64,000 bases of DNA from a virus. Within the stretch, counting starts at the first letter, position 1; every line of letters starts with the position of its first letter. The notes beneath the pieces are model-generated. The model did not search any database. It saw nothing but the letters and a program-made list of their open reading frames with translations, and was not told the DNA's origin. Positions 16,032 through 24,692 of this stretch are shown in pieces. Both the position numbers and the translations under genes were made by a program. The DNA lies in IMG/VR virus record IMGVR_UViG_3300008448_000038, positions 1 through 64,000 of that record. One strand, 5' to 3'.

Positions 16032-16458
16032 TGAATAGCGTCTTTTCTGTTAAAATTTTGAACTTCCAATTATTTTTTTCACATAAAACCTTAGTAGCAT
16101 TCCATTTGGCTTCGTTAACTAAATATTGAATCTTTGCTTCCATATAAGTTTTTGTAGCCTTTTTTTTCTTTTCGGGACTTTTTGTTTGTTTGACTGGCTT
16201 GACTTCTATTATAAAGACTTGTTCTTTACCATTTTCTTCTGTTAGAATTATGAAGTCTGGATAATAAGTATGTACTTTTTTGTCAATTGGAGAAAGATAT
16301 GGAATTTTTATTTTTTCATATCCCCACTTCTTGACGGTTGCAGTCTCGTCTAGATATTTACAAAACTTTCTTTCCCACAAGGATTTCGTATAAACATGCG
16401 TAGTTCCACCCATGTATTTATGGGGATTGGAAAGCAAAATTTTTGTTTTATACGGCAT
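16021..16458 (-). CDS. 4: Head completion nuclease-like protein gp4
   Basis: The 145-residue product (MPYKTKILLSNPHKY) matches T4 gp4 (150 residues): 'YxGxTTHVYTKSLWERKFCKYLD', then 'IKIPYLSPIDKKVHTYYPDF', and 'VFIIEVKP'. The Asp in YYPDF and the Glu/Lys in IEVKP form a PD-(D/E)xK type nuclease core. gp4 acts with gp2 in completing DNA-filled heads before tail joining. The start is set at 16458, not the upstream in-frame ATG at 16566, because the longer version would cross the divergent gp48 gene and because TATAGATA lies exactly four bases before this ATG, as at other leaderless starts. Confidence 0.85.
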   Translation of the reverse strand: MPYKTKILLSNPHKYMGGTTHVYTKSLWERKFCKYLDETATVKKWGYEKIKIPYLSPIDKKVHTYYPDFIILTEENGKEQVFIIEVKPVKQTKSPEKKKKATKTYMEAKIQYLVNEAKWNATKVLCEKNNWKFKILTEKTLFNAN

Positions 16459-16462
16459 ACAA

Positions 16463-16470
16463 TATCTATA
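16463..16470 (-). promoter_or_regulatory. Leaderless promoter octamer of gp4
   Basis: The minus strand reads TATAGATA, then TTGT, then the gp4 ATG. The octamer resembles the T4 late promoter TATAAATA, and a start of transcription seven bases after its sixth base would fall on the A of the ATG. There is no Shine-Dalgarno. It overlaps the plus-strand octamer of gp48. Confidence 0.55.
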
Positions 16471-16474
16471 CATA
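16467..16474 (+). promoter_or_regulatory. Leaderless promoter octamer of gp48
   Basis: TATACATA is followed by AAGC and the gp48 ATG at 16479. Layout and spacing are the same as at 47138 and 47689. It shares four bases with the divergent gp4 octamer, so the two promoters occupy the same 12 base pairs. Confidence 0.55.
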
Positions 16475-16478
16475 AAGC

Positions 16479-17240
16479 ATGGGAGTTTATAGATATCCAT
16501 TAGCATATGCAGCCGAAAATCCATTCTGGATTTACTTTTCTGCTGCCGATTACTCAGTCCGAGCACAGAATAGAACTAGGGCTGGAGTGGCTTCTAGAGC
16601 TGTCGAAACAGTTATATTGCCATTGCCTATGAACTATGATCTAGAAACAAAGCATACATTCAATGAAGAACTTAGCTTTGTTGGTCCCCACCTTAGCGTT
16701 GCTGGTATGGCAAATGCGGGTGGTCCATTGGCTCTGACTGAGCGTATAGCCTCTTCTGTCTTTGGTTTTGTGGAGCCATTAGTTGCCACGGAAACGTACA
16801 GAAGATTTTCAAATATTACTGAACTGTCGTTATTATCAGAAGCTAGACGGCAATTTAGATTTCAATATCTATTTGTTCCAAAGAATGCTCAGGAAGCCGA
16901 TGTTGTGTGGTCCATTTGCGATTTATTTAATACCATGTCTTATCCAGTTACTGGTGGAGTTCCAGAAAAGGCATATCCACCACCTCTATGGAGAATAGCA
17001 GGCAATAATTATAGAGTTACCTCTCAATGGCTACAAGAACCTTTAGTATGTGTATTGGGCGCGGTTGCAGTAAGCCCTATTCCACAGCAGGATGCTTATG
17101 TTCCTCGTTATAGAATAGACGGAAGTCCAGTAGCCACTAGACTGTCATTGACCTTTATGGAATTCGAACCCGGTACAAGAGTTCCCGGTGCTCTTGGTGG
17201 TATCAGAAGCAAGTCTGAAATTGCAGCAGGATTAGGCTAA
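16479..17240 (+). CDS. 48: Baseplate tail-tube cap protein gp48
   Basis: The 253-residue product caps the baseplate hub where the tail tube begins. The region 'RFQYLFVPKNAQEADVVWSICDLF' followed by 'MSYPV' and 'PPPLWRI' corresponds to the gp48 pattern of 'Y-x-F-x-x-R-x-x-x-E-x-x-x-V-x-x-I-x-x-x-F-R' and 'PP-x-W'. It is shorter than T4 gp48 (364), as in many T4-like phages outside enterobacteria. The C-terminus (SLTFMEFEPGTR) is the expected final strand. It opens the plus-strand baseplate operon and is divergent from gp4. There is no Shine-Dalgarno; the start follows a TATACATA octamer by four bases. Confidence 0.7.
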   Translation: MGVYRYPLAYAAENPFWIYFSAADYSVRAQNRTRAGVASRAVETVILPLPMNYDLETKHTFNEELSFVGPHLSVAGMANAGGPLALTERIASSVFGFVEPLVATETYRRFSNITELSLLSEARRQFRFQYLFVPKNAQEADVVWSICDLFNTMSYPVTGGVPEKAYPPPLWRIAGNNYRVTSQWLQEPLVCVLGAVAVSPIPQQDAYVPRYRIDGSPVATRLSLTFMEFEPGTRVPGALGGIRSKSEIAAGLG

Positions 17241-17941
17241 TGAAACTTAATATCAAAAATACTTTTACTTTATCAAAAATTGAAGGTAATAAAGATATCA
17301 AAATAGCAGATATCTTTGGTAAGATTAAGTTACCAGATGTAGTGGAAGAATCTTTTAGACCATCTGAATACTTTTCACCGGAACAAGTTTCTTATGCAAA
17401 ATATGGAGATTCAAATAGAAGTTTTCAAATATTACAAAAATCAAAGATTGTAAATCCAAAATCAGATTTACCAAAAACAAAATACTTTATTACTAAAGAA
17501 TTAAATTCTGTTTATTATATTTTAAACGCTCTTCCTAATTTACAGGTCGGTGATATCATTGTCAAAAAAGTAGGATCATTTTTTGATCCAACTAATAATT
17601 TTTTTGTAATAACTTCTATACAAAGATTAACAGATTCTACAGATAACATTGCTATTTCTACAAAATACAAAGGAAAATTACTTGCGACCGATGCTGTGCA
17701 AGTGATAAGAAATGGTGCTATCTTTTACGACGATGCTACTATAACCCAAAGTAGCACTAAAAATAAATTTCCTCTTAACTTCGTATCAGATGATGGTGGT
17801 AAGGTACAAAAGTATAATCCAACACTCATTAATTCACATTTCTCTGGAACAAAATCTCAATACGCATTTGCAGATACATATTCGTCAACCCAAAGTCAAG
17901 CATCAAGCGATCTAAGTACATTTACATTGAACAGACTATAA
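17240..17941 (+). CDS. 53: Baseplate wedge protein, gp53-like
   Basis: The 233-residue product has 'VSYAKYGDSNRSFQILQKSKIVNPKSDLP' at about residues 50-78. This fits the LysM-like core of gp53, where 'YYGD-x-x-x-x-W-x-I-x-x-x-N-x-I-x-NP-x-x-D-x-P' is conserved, although the Trp is replaced by Phe. In T4, gp53 joins neighbouring baseplate wedges. The position after gp48 and before hub, gp25 and gp6 genes fits. The C-terminal third is Ser, Thr and Asn rich and not recognisable. The start overlaps the gp48 stop as TAATG, so translation is coupled. Confidence 0.6.
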   Translation: MKLNIKNTFTLSKIEGNKDIKIADIFGKIKLPDVVEESFRPSEYFSPEQVSYAKYGDSNRSFQILQKSKIVNPKSDLPKTKYFITKELNSVYYILNALPNLQVGDIIVKKVGSFFDPTNNFFVITSIQRLTDSTDNIAISTKYKGKLLATDAVQVIRNGAIFYDDATITQSSTKNKFPLNFVSDDGGKVQKYNPTLINSHFSGTKSQYAFADTYSSTQSQASSDLSTFTLNRL

Positions 17942-17942
17942 T

Positions 17943-20438
17943 ATGCTTCCAAAATATATTAATATTAATGAAATTAGTTTTTATCATGTTTCTACGGGAG
18001 CTTTTGAGGCTTTGCTATTAGATACTCCTATAGAACCTAACCCAACATTTACTTTAGTTGGGGATGTAGCTACTTCGATGTTTGAAAGATTAGAATTGTC
18101 TTCTGGCATTGACCACAAATTTGCTAATGGTATTTTAGTACTTAAAGATCGTGGTGATATTATTGGAAAATTAAATCCATCTGGTAAAGATATTATAAAA
18201 ATTTCTATAGCACCTGATCCTCTTACGACTACTGAAGGTGAATCTGAAGGTTTTGAGACATATTATGTTGTTTCAGAAACTGAATATTCTAATGCTGCAA
18301 CTGATCGTAAATATTCAAAACTTATAACATTTAAACTATTATCAATAAATTTTTATAAAAATTTAAAAGCTATTAATACAGACACAATAAACGCAGATTT
18401 ATCTGTTTTAAAATATGGTACTATAGACTATAGTAATAAAATTTTTGATAAAATTTGTGAAGATGTTAAATTTATATTTCAACCCTCAGAGTTTGATACT
18501 ACTACTCAATATTATTTAAAAAATAAAAATTTAATATTTCCAAATAATAGAATCACAGATGATTCTCCCTTTGCCCATTTAGAATATATGAGTAAATATG
18601 CAATGGGAAATAACCTTTTTCCTTCGTTTTATGTTTATGAAGATGTAAATACATTTTTAAATTTTGTTAATATTTTACCAACAGAACCTATTGAACACCC
18701 GACAACGTATATTGTTGGTAATATAAACACATTTCCCGGTCGTGAAGTACCGTTTGAACTAGTATCAATAAAGAATTTTTCATTTTCTCGGTTAATATCA
18801 GAAGGTGCCTTAAGTTCTTATTATGAATGTGTTTATCCAGATTTTTCAAATTACTATTTCGATTATTTGGGAAATAAATCTTTTATTAGAAGAAATATAG
18901 AATTTGATATTACTGAGTTAAATACTGACTTTAATAAATTATCAGAAGATTACGATAGAGGCATTTCATATACATTTCCCGATACTCCTTTAGAATTTAC
19001 AACATTTACATGTAATCAAACAGATCCAGAAACTGGTGAATGTCTAAATGGATTAACGACATCTTTTTCTATACAGCAATCTTATCCTGCGTATATTCCG
19101 ATGAAAAGATTTGTTGATGATAAACCTTACGGCTACTATGATTCTACTTATTTAAATACAAATTATGATCCTTCGTTCAATAATTTCTTAAATATTGATT
19201 CCACCAAAACTACTGATAAACTATATCAAACAATGTTTGATATTTTCCCGTTTACTGACGATGACTTAACAGAAAACAATTCCCCGGGGATTACGAATAG
19301 TATAGGGATGGTCCGAAAAATAATTGAAATTTTAAATTTAAATGAAAGTGCAAAAAAAATTTATAGAAAAAAAATAGAACTAAAAGAAAAGTTTAATGTT
19401 TTTAAATATGTTTTATGTTGTTTGTTGGGTGATGATGAAGATGTAAATACTATTGATGCCGTTGTTAAATATCATAGTGTTTTAACCAATTCGACAGATA
19501 CTAAGCATCCAGTTTATCTTTATACATTCAAACAGATTGAGTATATACCTTTAGATTTTAATATTTTCTTTAATTCAATAGATACAAATTTAAGTGGATT
19601 TACTTTAATTCAAGGATCTAGCACTGCTCTAAGGGGAGTTACTATGAGCGGAATCACGTTAGATTTATCAAAATATGATTCATTTTATTGGCCAACAGGA
19701 ATTGTAACTACGCAATTTAACATAAATCTTGGTATGGCAGGACTTGCTGCTGGCTTAACAAGATCAAATATACATTTCTTAGTTGCTGGATTGAAGGATG
19801 GAGTAACTGGCTATTGTTTTAATACAAATGAAACTATGAATTTTCATGTTAATGTTCCAGTTGACAACCCCGGAAGTGCTATTGATCCAAATTTTACATA
19901 TTTTTCGAATGGTCTTACTTTAGGCGCAACTGGATTTTTTTATGGTGGATCTGGGTATGATTTATCATTGAAACAGCTTATTTTACGTCAAATTGGTTCT
20001 GGAGGAATTGTAACTGATACATTTGCGCTGAATGATTATAGAATCATGCCTATTGGCTGTATTAAACAAAATTGGTCATTAGATAATGCTAATGAATTTT
20101 TGGCATCACAATCTCAGCTTACTACAACAAAATGTAATATAAGATCAAGAGAACACATTACGAAAATATTTAGAAAAGATTTAAAAAATCTTAAAGGAAT
20201 TTCAGGACTTACATATACCTGTGCTGGCGTTACAGCAATTGTAGATGGGAGAACAAGTAATTTTATAATATGTCCAAACACAAATTATTACACCTTTGAT
20301 GTTCAAAATTCAATAGATGGATTCTGTGGTATTGAATGTGAGCTAAGTGATAATAAAAATCCTATAGTAGGGTTTACTGCTTCGCCACAATCAGATCCAT
20401 TTAAGTTTATAAGACCGTATCCGATTGGATATACCTAA
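17943..20438 (+). CDS. Large baseplate protein, possible hub component
   Basis: This 831-residue protein begins MLPKYININEISFYHVS. The N-terminal 220 residues contain several strand-rich segments (PTFTLVGDVATSMFERLEL, DIIKISIAPDPL) with a mix of Ile, Thr and Asp that resembles hub domains of the gp27/GpD type. After that it is Asn-, Tyr- and Phe-rich with few charged residues. The C-terminal third is made of Gly- and Thr-rich beta segments (SGFTLIQGSS, GLTLGATGFFYGGSG). No lysozyme motif is visible. It lies one base after the gp53-like gene and one base before a second hub-like gene, which suggests the two work together. The family is not recognised with certainty. Confidence 0.5.
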   Translation: MLPKYININEISFYHVSTGAFEALLLDTPIEPNPTFTLVGDVATSMFERLELSSGIDHKFANGILVLKDRGDIIGKLNPSGKDIIKISIAPDPLTTTEGESEGFETYYVVSETEYSNAATDRKYSKLITFKLLSINFYKNLKAINTDTINADLSVLKYGTIDYSNKIFDKICEDVKFIFQPSEFDTTTQYYLKNKNLIFPNNRITDDSPFAHLEYMSKYAMGNNLFPSFYVYEDVNTFLNFVNILPTEPIEHPTTYIVGNINTFPGREVPFELVSIKNFSFSRLISEGALSSYYECVYPDFSNYYFDYLGNKSFIRRNIEFDITELNTDFNKLSEDYDRGISYTFPDTPLEFTTFTCNQTDPETGECLNGLTTSFSIQQSYPAYIPMKRFVDDKPYGYYDSTYLNTNYDPSFNNFLNIDSTKTTDKLYQTMFDIFPFTDDDLTENNSPGITNSIGMVRKIIEILNLNESAKKIYRKKIELKEKFNVFKYVLCCLLGDDEDVNTIDAVVKYHSVLTNSTDTKHPVYLYTFKQIEYIPLDFNIFFNSIDTNLSGFTLIQGSSTALRGVTMSGITLDLSKYDSFYWPTGIVTTQFNINLGMAGLAAGLTRSNIHFLVAGLKDGVTGYCFNTNETMNFHVNVPVDNPGSAIDPNFTYFSNGLTLGATGFFYGGSGYDLSLKQLILRQIGSGGIVTDTFALNDYRIMPIGCIKQNWSLDNANEFLASQSQLTTTKCNIRSREHITKIFRKDLKNLKGISGLTYTCAGVTAIVDGRTSNFIICPNTNYYTFDVQNSIDGFCGIECELSDNKNPIVGFTASPQSDPFKFIRPYPIGYT

Positions 20439-20439
20439 A

Positions 20440-21207
20440 ATGAAGCAATTTAAAAGAATACTAACACATTTTTTACACGATGTCCACGAACATAGTGAGC
20501 GATTTTCTCAAATTGAGCAGTATATTTGTGCAAATCCAGATGCAGTTGATAATCAACCAACTGATATACAAGATTGTATTAAAAAATTTCCAAGACTCAA
20601 CGATTATTATCCGACAATGGAATCGTTCGTAGGTCCATCTGGTGGATCGGGATCAGCTACAATAAATATTGTTGCGGGAATAGAACCAAAAGATGAAGAA
20701 TTGCAATCTTTGCTAACTGCTTCTTCTGAGTGTGCTGGAATTTCTGCAATTTTAGGGACACAATATTTGGGATGTGATTGGTCAAGTCCTCAATCCCCTA
20801 TGTCATGTGATTGTCCCTATGTCACGCCAGCTTTTTTAAATTACCTATCTTATAAAAGATTGTCTGCTTCGTATTATAATACACATTTAAAGGCTCCTTT
20901 GTATAGAAATGCACTTGAATCTTTACTTAATGCGAGAAGAATTAAATTAAGAGTAAGAGGATATTTAAATTTCGATGTTGGTTTAGTTATTAACATAGAA
21001 GATAGAAGACCGCTGACGAAAGAAAATGAAGCTATAACTTTTTCTGGTTTCAGTGGTAAGTGGCTTGTTTTAAATCTAACACATGTTTTTAATAGGGATA
21101 GAACGTATGAAACAGAATTAGAATGTGCTTCTTATGATTTACTCATTGGAAATTTAGATCTAAGAAATCCATCTGATTCCTCATCACTAGGAATAATAAA
21201 TAGCTAA
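20440..21207 (+). CDS. Baseplate hub-like protein
   Basis: I place the start at 20440 (MKQFKRILTHF), right after the previous stop; an in-frame ATG 15 bases earlier lies inside that gene. The 255-residue product has an N-terminal helix, a Ser/Gly-rich linker and a cysteine-containing loop (GCDWSS...MSCDCPYV). The C-terminal domain (RIKLRVRGYLNFDVGLVINI, then GKWLVLNLTHVFN and TYETELECASY) is the terminal domain seen in phage hub proteins of the gp27/GpD type: 'G-K-W/Y-L-V-x-x-I/L-x-H-x-F...Y-x-T-x-L'. Together with the 831-residue gene it may form a split hub. Confidence 0.6.
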   Translation: MKQFKRILTHFLHDVHEHSERFSQIEQYICANPDAVDNQPTDIQDCIKKFPRLNDYYPTMESFVGPSGGSGSATINIVAGIEPKDEELQSLLTASSECAGISAILGTQYLGCDWSSPQSPMSCDCPYVTPAFLNYLSYKRLSASYYNTHLKAPLYRNALESLLNARRIKLRVRGYLNFDVGLVINIEDRRPLTKENEAITFSGFSGKWLVLNLTHVFNRDRTYETELECASYDLLIGNLDLRNPSDSSSLGIINS

Positions 21208-21208
21208 T

Positions 21209-21583
21209 ATGGCAAAAGATTTTGATTTAAACTTAACAGTATCGGCAAAAAGCAAAGATTTTGTGCTTTTGAATACTACTTCTGCTTTGAATCAGACCAT
21301 TACAAATCTAGTCAATGTCAAAACAGGTGATATTATTTCAGATTTTGCCATAAATTCGCCTCTTTCAAGTTTAAACTATTCGGTTGATCCAATTTATAGA
21401 GAATATTATTTAAGTTTAATACCCGATTATCTTACTCATGTGACTAATGGAGAGATTGCGGAGGCAGAAATCACCACAAACAGCGTTACCAATAATAAAG
21501 TTTCTCTGGATATTCGTTATAAAACAAAATCAAATGCGTCTGGTAGATCAAATATAGTTAAAATAGAACAGAACTTATACTAA
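21209..21583 (+). CDS. 25: Baseplate wedge protein gp25
   Basis: The 124-residue product (MAKDFDLNLTVSAKSKDFVLL) has the gp25 layout: an N-terminal strand, 'TTSALNQTITNLVNVKTGDIISDFAINSPL' matching the family pattern 'A-I-x-x-S-I-x-N-L-I-x-T-x-x-G-E', and two C-terminal strands (EITTNSVTNNKVSLDIRYKTK). T4 gp25 has 132 residues. It is the inner wedge and sheath-initiating component of contractile machines. It sits immediately before gp6, its partner in the wedge core, and one base after the hub-like gene. The conserved Glu of the GE motif is Asp here, a mild deviation. Confidence 0.8.
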   Translation: MAKDFDLNLTVSAKSKDFVLLNTTSALNQTITNLVNVKTGDIISDFAINSPLSSLNYSVDPIYREYYLSLIPDYLTHVTNGEIAEAEITTNSVTNNKVSLDIRYKTKSNASGRSNIVKIEQNLY

Positions 21584-21584
21584 A

Positions 21585-23270
21585 ATGGCAATATCAACCA
21601 ATAATTTAGACATTTCCGCATTAGATTTTGATTCAATAAAATCTGATCTTAAGACATATCTACAAACGCAAACAGATATTGGTAAGGATATTGGCTTTGA
21701 AACTGGTTCAGTTTCAGATTCTCTACTTTCAGTTTTATCATATAATACCCTATATTATGCATATTACATTTATGCCTTATATCAAGAAACTAGCGTTGAA
21801 AATGCCACCAAGGTATCTTCAATTGAGAATATTTTGAAAGGTATAGGATATACTGCTCCCGGATACAAATCTGCAACTGCAAATATAAGACTAACCTTTA
21901 AACCCGGTTCACCTTCGGTAACTCTTCAAAAATTTGATTTATTTACCGCGAGCAATGAATTCGGTAAAAAATCATTCATCTATACTGGCAACACTCAAAC
22001 CTTTTCAAGTGGATATCTTGATATTCCTGTGACTGAAGGAACAATTGTAAGTGAAGTGCATTTCTTGGATGCAAACGAAACTTATATTGAACTTGATGAC
22101 ACAAATATTGATATTGCAAACATTTATGTTTCTGTGGCTAATATCTATTGGACGAACGCAGTCAATTTTACCGGAGTTCCTACGAGTTCTTCAAAGGTCT
22201 TCTTTGTCGAAAAGGTGAATGGTAAATATAGAATTGTATTTGGTGGGTCAAGACAAGATTCTAGATTAAATGCTGCTGGTGACATTCCACTTACTTCTAA
22301 CGAAATAGTTTTATACTATATTCGTTCAAGTGGAACATCAGGCAATAATTGCAAAGTATTTACATCAACGAATCCATATTTTACAATATCAACAAATATT
22401 AATTCTTCTGGTGGTCTAAATCAAATAGGCGTTGAGTATCTAAGAGAAGTTTCTCCGCTTATTTTTGCATTGAATCCAACCAATAAAAGAATAGTAACAA
22501 TCAACGATCTTAAGGGATTCATCGGCACACATTCTACTTATGATACCACTAAAGATATTGATACTAACATATCTGTATGGAATGGTGCAAATACCAATCT
22601 TAAAGAATTTGGAACTTGTTATTTCTCGGTCATAAATTCAACAAGCACAATTGGAAATCAAATTATTTCCGATCTGGCTGATTTTAAGGCTGGCAATATA
22701 ACAGTCAAATATACGTCACCAATCACAGTCTCACTTGCTGTTACTATAGCAGCTAAGTATCTTCCAAAAACAAAGAAGACTGCTGCTCAATTAAAATCAG
22801 GAATCGAATCTGCTCTAACAGTATATGACGTTAATGAATTTTTCAATAGCGTCAATTCTGAAGATTTACTTGCTATAATGAGAACTGTTGATTCTTCATT
22901 ATCAACGAATCAAACGACCATTTCAATGACTGCGACCTACACACACAGCCTTTCAAATGGTATAAATTTTGGATTTGAGAATGAAATTGTAAGTTTCAAT
23001 ACAGAACTTTTTACTTCAAAATATGGCTCAGTAAAGCTCACAAGTTCAACCGTAGCAGATATTACTGGGTTTTACAAAATTCAAATGAAGAATTCCTCTG
23101 ATGTTTTTATGGATTATGTCGGAAGATTTAATCCCAAAACAGGAGTCATTTCTCTTAAGAGTTCTTTTAATGCAACAAGCATCATCTTTAATTTTGTTGT
23201 CAAGGATATGGAAGCTGTTAAGAACTTTGTAGTTGATCCTACATTTACAGTAACTACAGAAATACTATGA
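21585..23270 (+). CDS. 6: Baseplate wedge protein gp6
   Basis: The 561-residue product matches gp6 (T4: 660) and the baseplate J group. The N-terminus has 'LDFDSIKSDLKTYLQTQ', then 'SVSDSLLSVLSYNTLYYAYYI' and 'ATKVSSIENILKGIGYTAPGYKSATA', which correspond to the family's 'F-x-x-I-K-x-x-L-x-x-Y-L', 'L-L-D-x-L-A-Y-N-T-x-Y-x-A-Y-Y' and 'A-x-x-L-G-Y-x-P'. gp6 dimers form the ring that holds the baseplate together and rearranges on contraction. It follows gp25 by one base and overlaps the next gene by four bases (ATGA). Confidence 0.9.
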   Translation: MAISTNNLDISALDFDSIKSDLKTYLQTQTDIGKDIGFETGSVSDSLLSVLSYNTLYYAYYIYALYQETSVENATKVSSIENILKGIGYTAPGYKSATANIRLTFKPGSPSVTLQKFDLFTASNEFGKKSFIYTGNTQTFSSGYLDIPVTEGTIVSEVHFLDANETYIELDDTNIDIANIYVSVANIYWTNAVNFTGVPTSSSKVFFVEKVNGKYRIVFGGSRQDSRLNAAGDIPLTSNEIVLYYIRSSGTSGNNCKVFTSTNPYFTISTNINSSGGLNQIGVEYLREVSPLIFALNPTNKRIVTINDLKGFIGTHSTYDTTKDIDTNISVWNGANTNLKEFGTCYFSVINSTSTIGNQIISDLADFKAGNITVKYTSPITVSLAVTIAAKYLPKTKKTAAQLKSGIESALTVYDVNEFFNSVNSEDLLAIMRTVDSSLSTNQTTISMTATYTHSLSNGINFGFENEIVSFNTELFTSKYGSVKLTSSTVADITGFYKIQMKNSSDVFMDYVGRFNPKTGVISLKSSFNATSIIFNFVVKDMEAVKNFVVDPTFTVTTEIL

Positions 23271-23950
23271 TATTATTTTTCAATCCAGAAACTCAAGGTT
23301 TAACCGTATCATTCGATGCGAGTTATTACATTGCTGAATTGGAAAATTATATTGCTACGACATTTAAAAGCACTACTGCCCCCACAAATAAAATTTTCGT
23401 TGAAGAATACTTTCCTCAATGGATACGAGAACAACACAATAAAAATCCAGTAAGATTTGTAAGCTTCTTACAAAATTATTATGACTGGCTATTTACTGTC
23501 GTTTCTGGTGGAGGATTTGGGGCAGATTATGAACTTGAAAAACTATTGGGTCTGCGCGAATGCCCGTTTAGTTCAGTCGATGAATTGATTTATCTGTACG
23601 CACATGATTTTCATGGAATATCATATACCTCCACACAAGTAGAAAACTTCAGACCCTTTATAGAAAACATTCAGAAAAAATATCTTGCAGTAAAGGGAAC
23701 TGATTCTTCATATGAGTATTTTATTAAACAAATTTATGGATTCACTGCTGGAGTTACGGCCAATTATTCTAATACTACTTTTGTACTGAATTCTACAAAT
23801 ATTGGACCCACAAATAAGCTTCAGGATAAAACTTCTGAAAATACATATACTGTCAAAATCGATGTCAGCTCGACCGCTGCCACTGCTGCTGACAAGAAGA
23901 CTATAGAAGAATCATTCAATATTCTAGGATACAAGACATTGGTAATCTAA
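23267..23950 (+). CDS. Baseplate-associated structural protein
   Basis: The 227-residue product has 'YFPQWIREQHNKNPVRFVSFLQNYYDWLF' (about residues 46-74), a form of the 'LPxFIRxxxPxFVEFLxxYYxFL' signature found in tail or baseplate proteins of T4-like phages of aquatic bacteria. Later 'KKYLAVKGTDSSYEYFIKQIYG' matches the second signature, 'Y-x-x-K-G-T-x-x-S-x-x-x-x-x-R-x-x-x-G'. In those phages the gene follows gp6 and takes the place of gp7/gp8, so it probably links wedge to fibres. It starts in an ATGA overlap with gp6. No enzymatic motif is present. Confidence 0.7.
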   Translation: MILFFNPETQGLTVSFDASYYIAELENYIATTFKSTTAPTNKIFVEEYFPQWIREQHNKNPVRFVSFLQNYYDWLFTVVSGGGFGADYELEKLLGLRECPFSSVDELIYLYAHDFHGISYTSTQVENFRPFIENIQKKYLAVKGTDSSYEYFIKQIYGFTAGVTANYSNTTFVLNSTNIGPTNKLQDKTSENTYTVKIDVSSTAATAADKKTIEESFNILGYKTLVI

Positions 23951-23951
23951 C

Positions 23952-24680
23952 ATGGCAAATACCCCATTCAACTCAAATGACTTTCCACTAAAGCAGTCAC
24001 CATATTACAGCAGAACATACGATTCTGATGTTGGTACTACATTTGGGTTTTCAAATAATCAACTTGTAGCTTTTCAGCCCGGAAATCCGCTTCAGGCCTC
24101 TGAATTGAACGAACTGCAAGAAAAACGTCTTCTTGACAACACTCTAAATTTTGAAATGTTAGGAGCATGGGCTAAAGAATGCTTTAGCAACAATCTAGAT
24201 TTCCCTAAGTGGGATGGGGCTATTCCTCTATATCCAAAGACTGATACTATTGGATCTGATACTAAACTTATTGGTATTACACAAGTTGGAACCAATTCTC
24301 TACAAGTCCAGTTTAGAACTGGTTGGTATCTAGTCAAGACTGATGCTGGATTGAGAACTTGGGTACACTATGACAATTCCCCAGCTACCGTAACCTCATT
24401 TGTCATGGCACCAGCTACAAACTATTATATTGGTCTTTCCAAGACTGAAGGGTATAGTGGAGCTACTGCGACAAACGATCTAGGTGATAATTCTGATGGA
24501 ACTTCAGACCCAAGCATACCCGGAGCGGATCGTTATATTGTAGGTCTAGGATCTGTAATGTTTAGTACAGTTTCTGGCTTTACAGGAAACTTTGAGCCAA
24601 TTTTTAGTTACTTTAATAGCGGTCTAACTGGTGTTACAAACAGTGCTACATATCTTAACGGGTTAACATTCCACCCGTAA
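23952..24680 (+). CDS. Structural protein of the baseplate/fibre region
   Basis: The 242-residue product (MANTPFNSNDFPLKQSPYY) contains 'VAFQPGNPLQASELNELQEKRL' (about residues 36-57), a segment recurrent in baseplate or fibre proteins of T4-like phages of aquatic bacteria ('F-x-P-G-x-x-L-Q-A-x-E-L-N-E-x-Q-E'). It is followed by a Trp-containing helix and a Thr/Gly-rich beta C-terminus (GSVMFSTVSGFTGNF). It lies between the gp6-linked structural gene and a zinc-motif gene, where T4 has gp9-gp12. I infer a connector or short fibre protein, without a precise T4 equivalent. The start follows the previous stop by one base. Confidence 0.65.
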   Translation: MANTPFNSNDFPLKQSPYYSRTYDSDVGTTFGFSNNQLVAFQPGNPLQASELNELQEKRLLDNTLNFEMLGAWAKECFSNNLDFPKWDGAIPLYPKTDTIGSDTKLIGITQVGTNSLQVQFRTGWYLVKTDAGLRTWVHYDNSPATVTSFVMAPATNYYIGLSKTEGYSGATATNDLGDNSDGTSDPSIPGADRYIVGLGSVMFSTVSGFTGNFEPIFSYFNSGLTGVTNSATYLNGLTFHP

Positions 24681-24692
24681 TGGAGGTGAATT

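Noticed and set aside
16459-16566. Longer gp4 starting at 16566
   Set aside because: It would extend across the divergent gp48 start, the added residues do not resemble gp4, and the promoter-like octamer points to the ATG at 16458.
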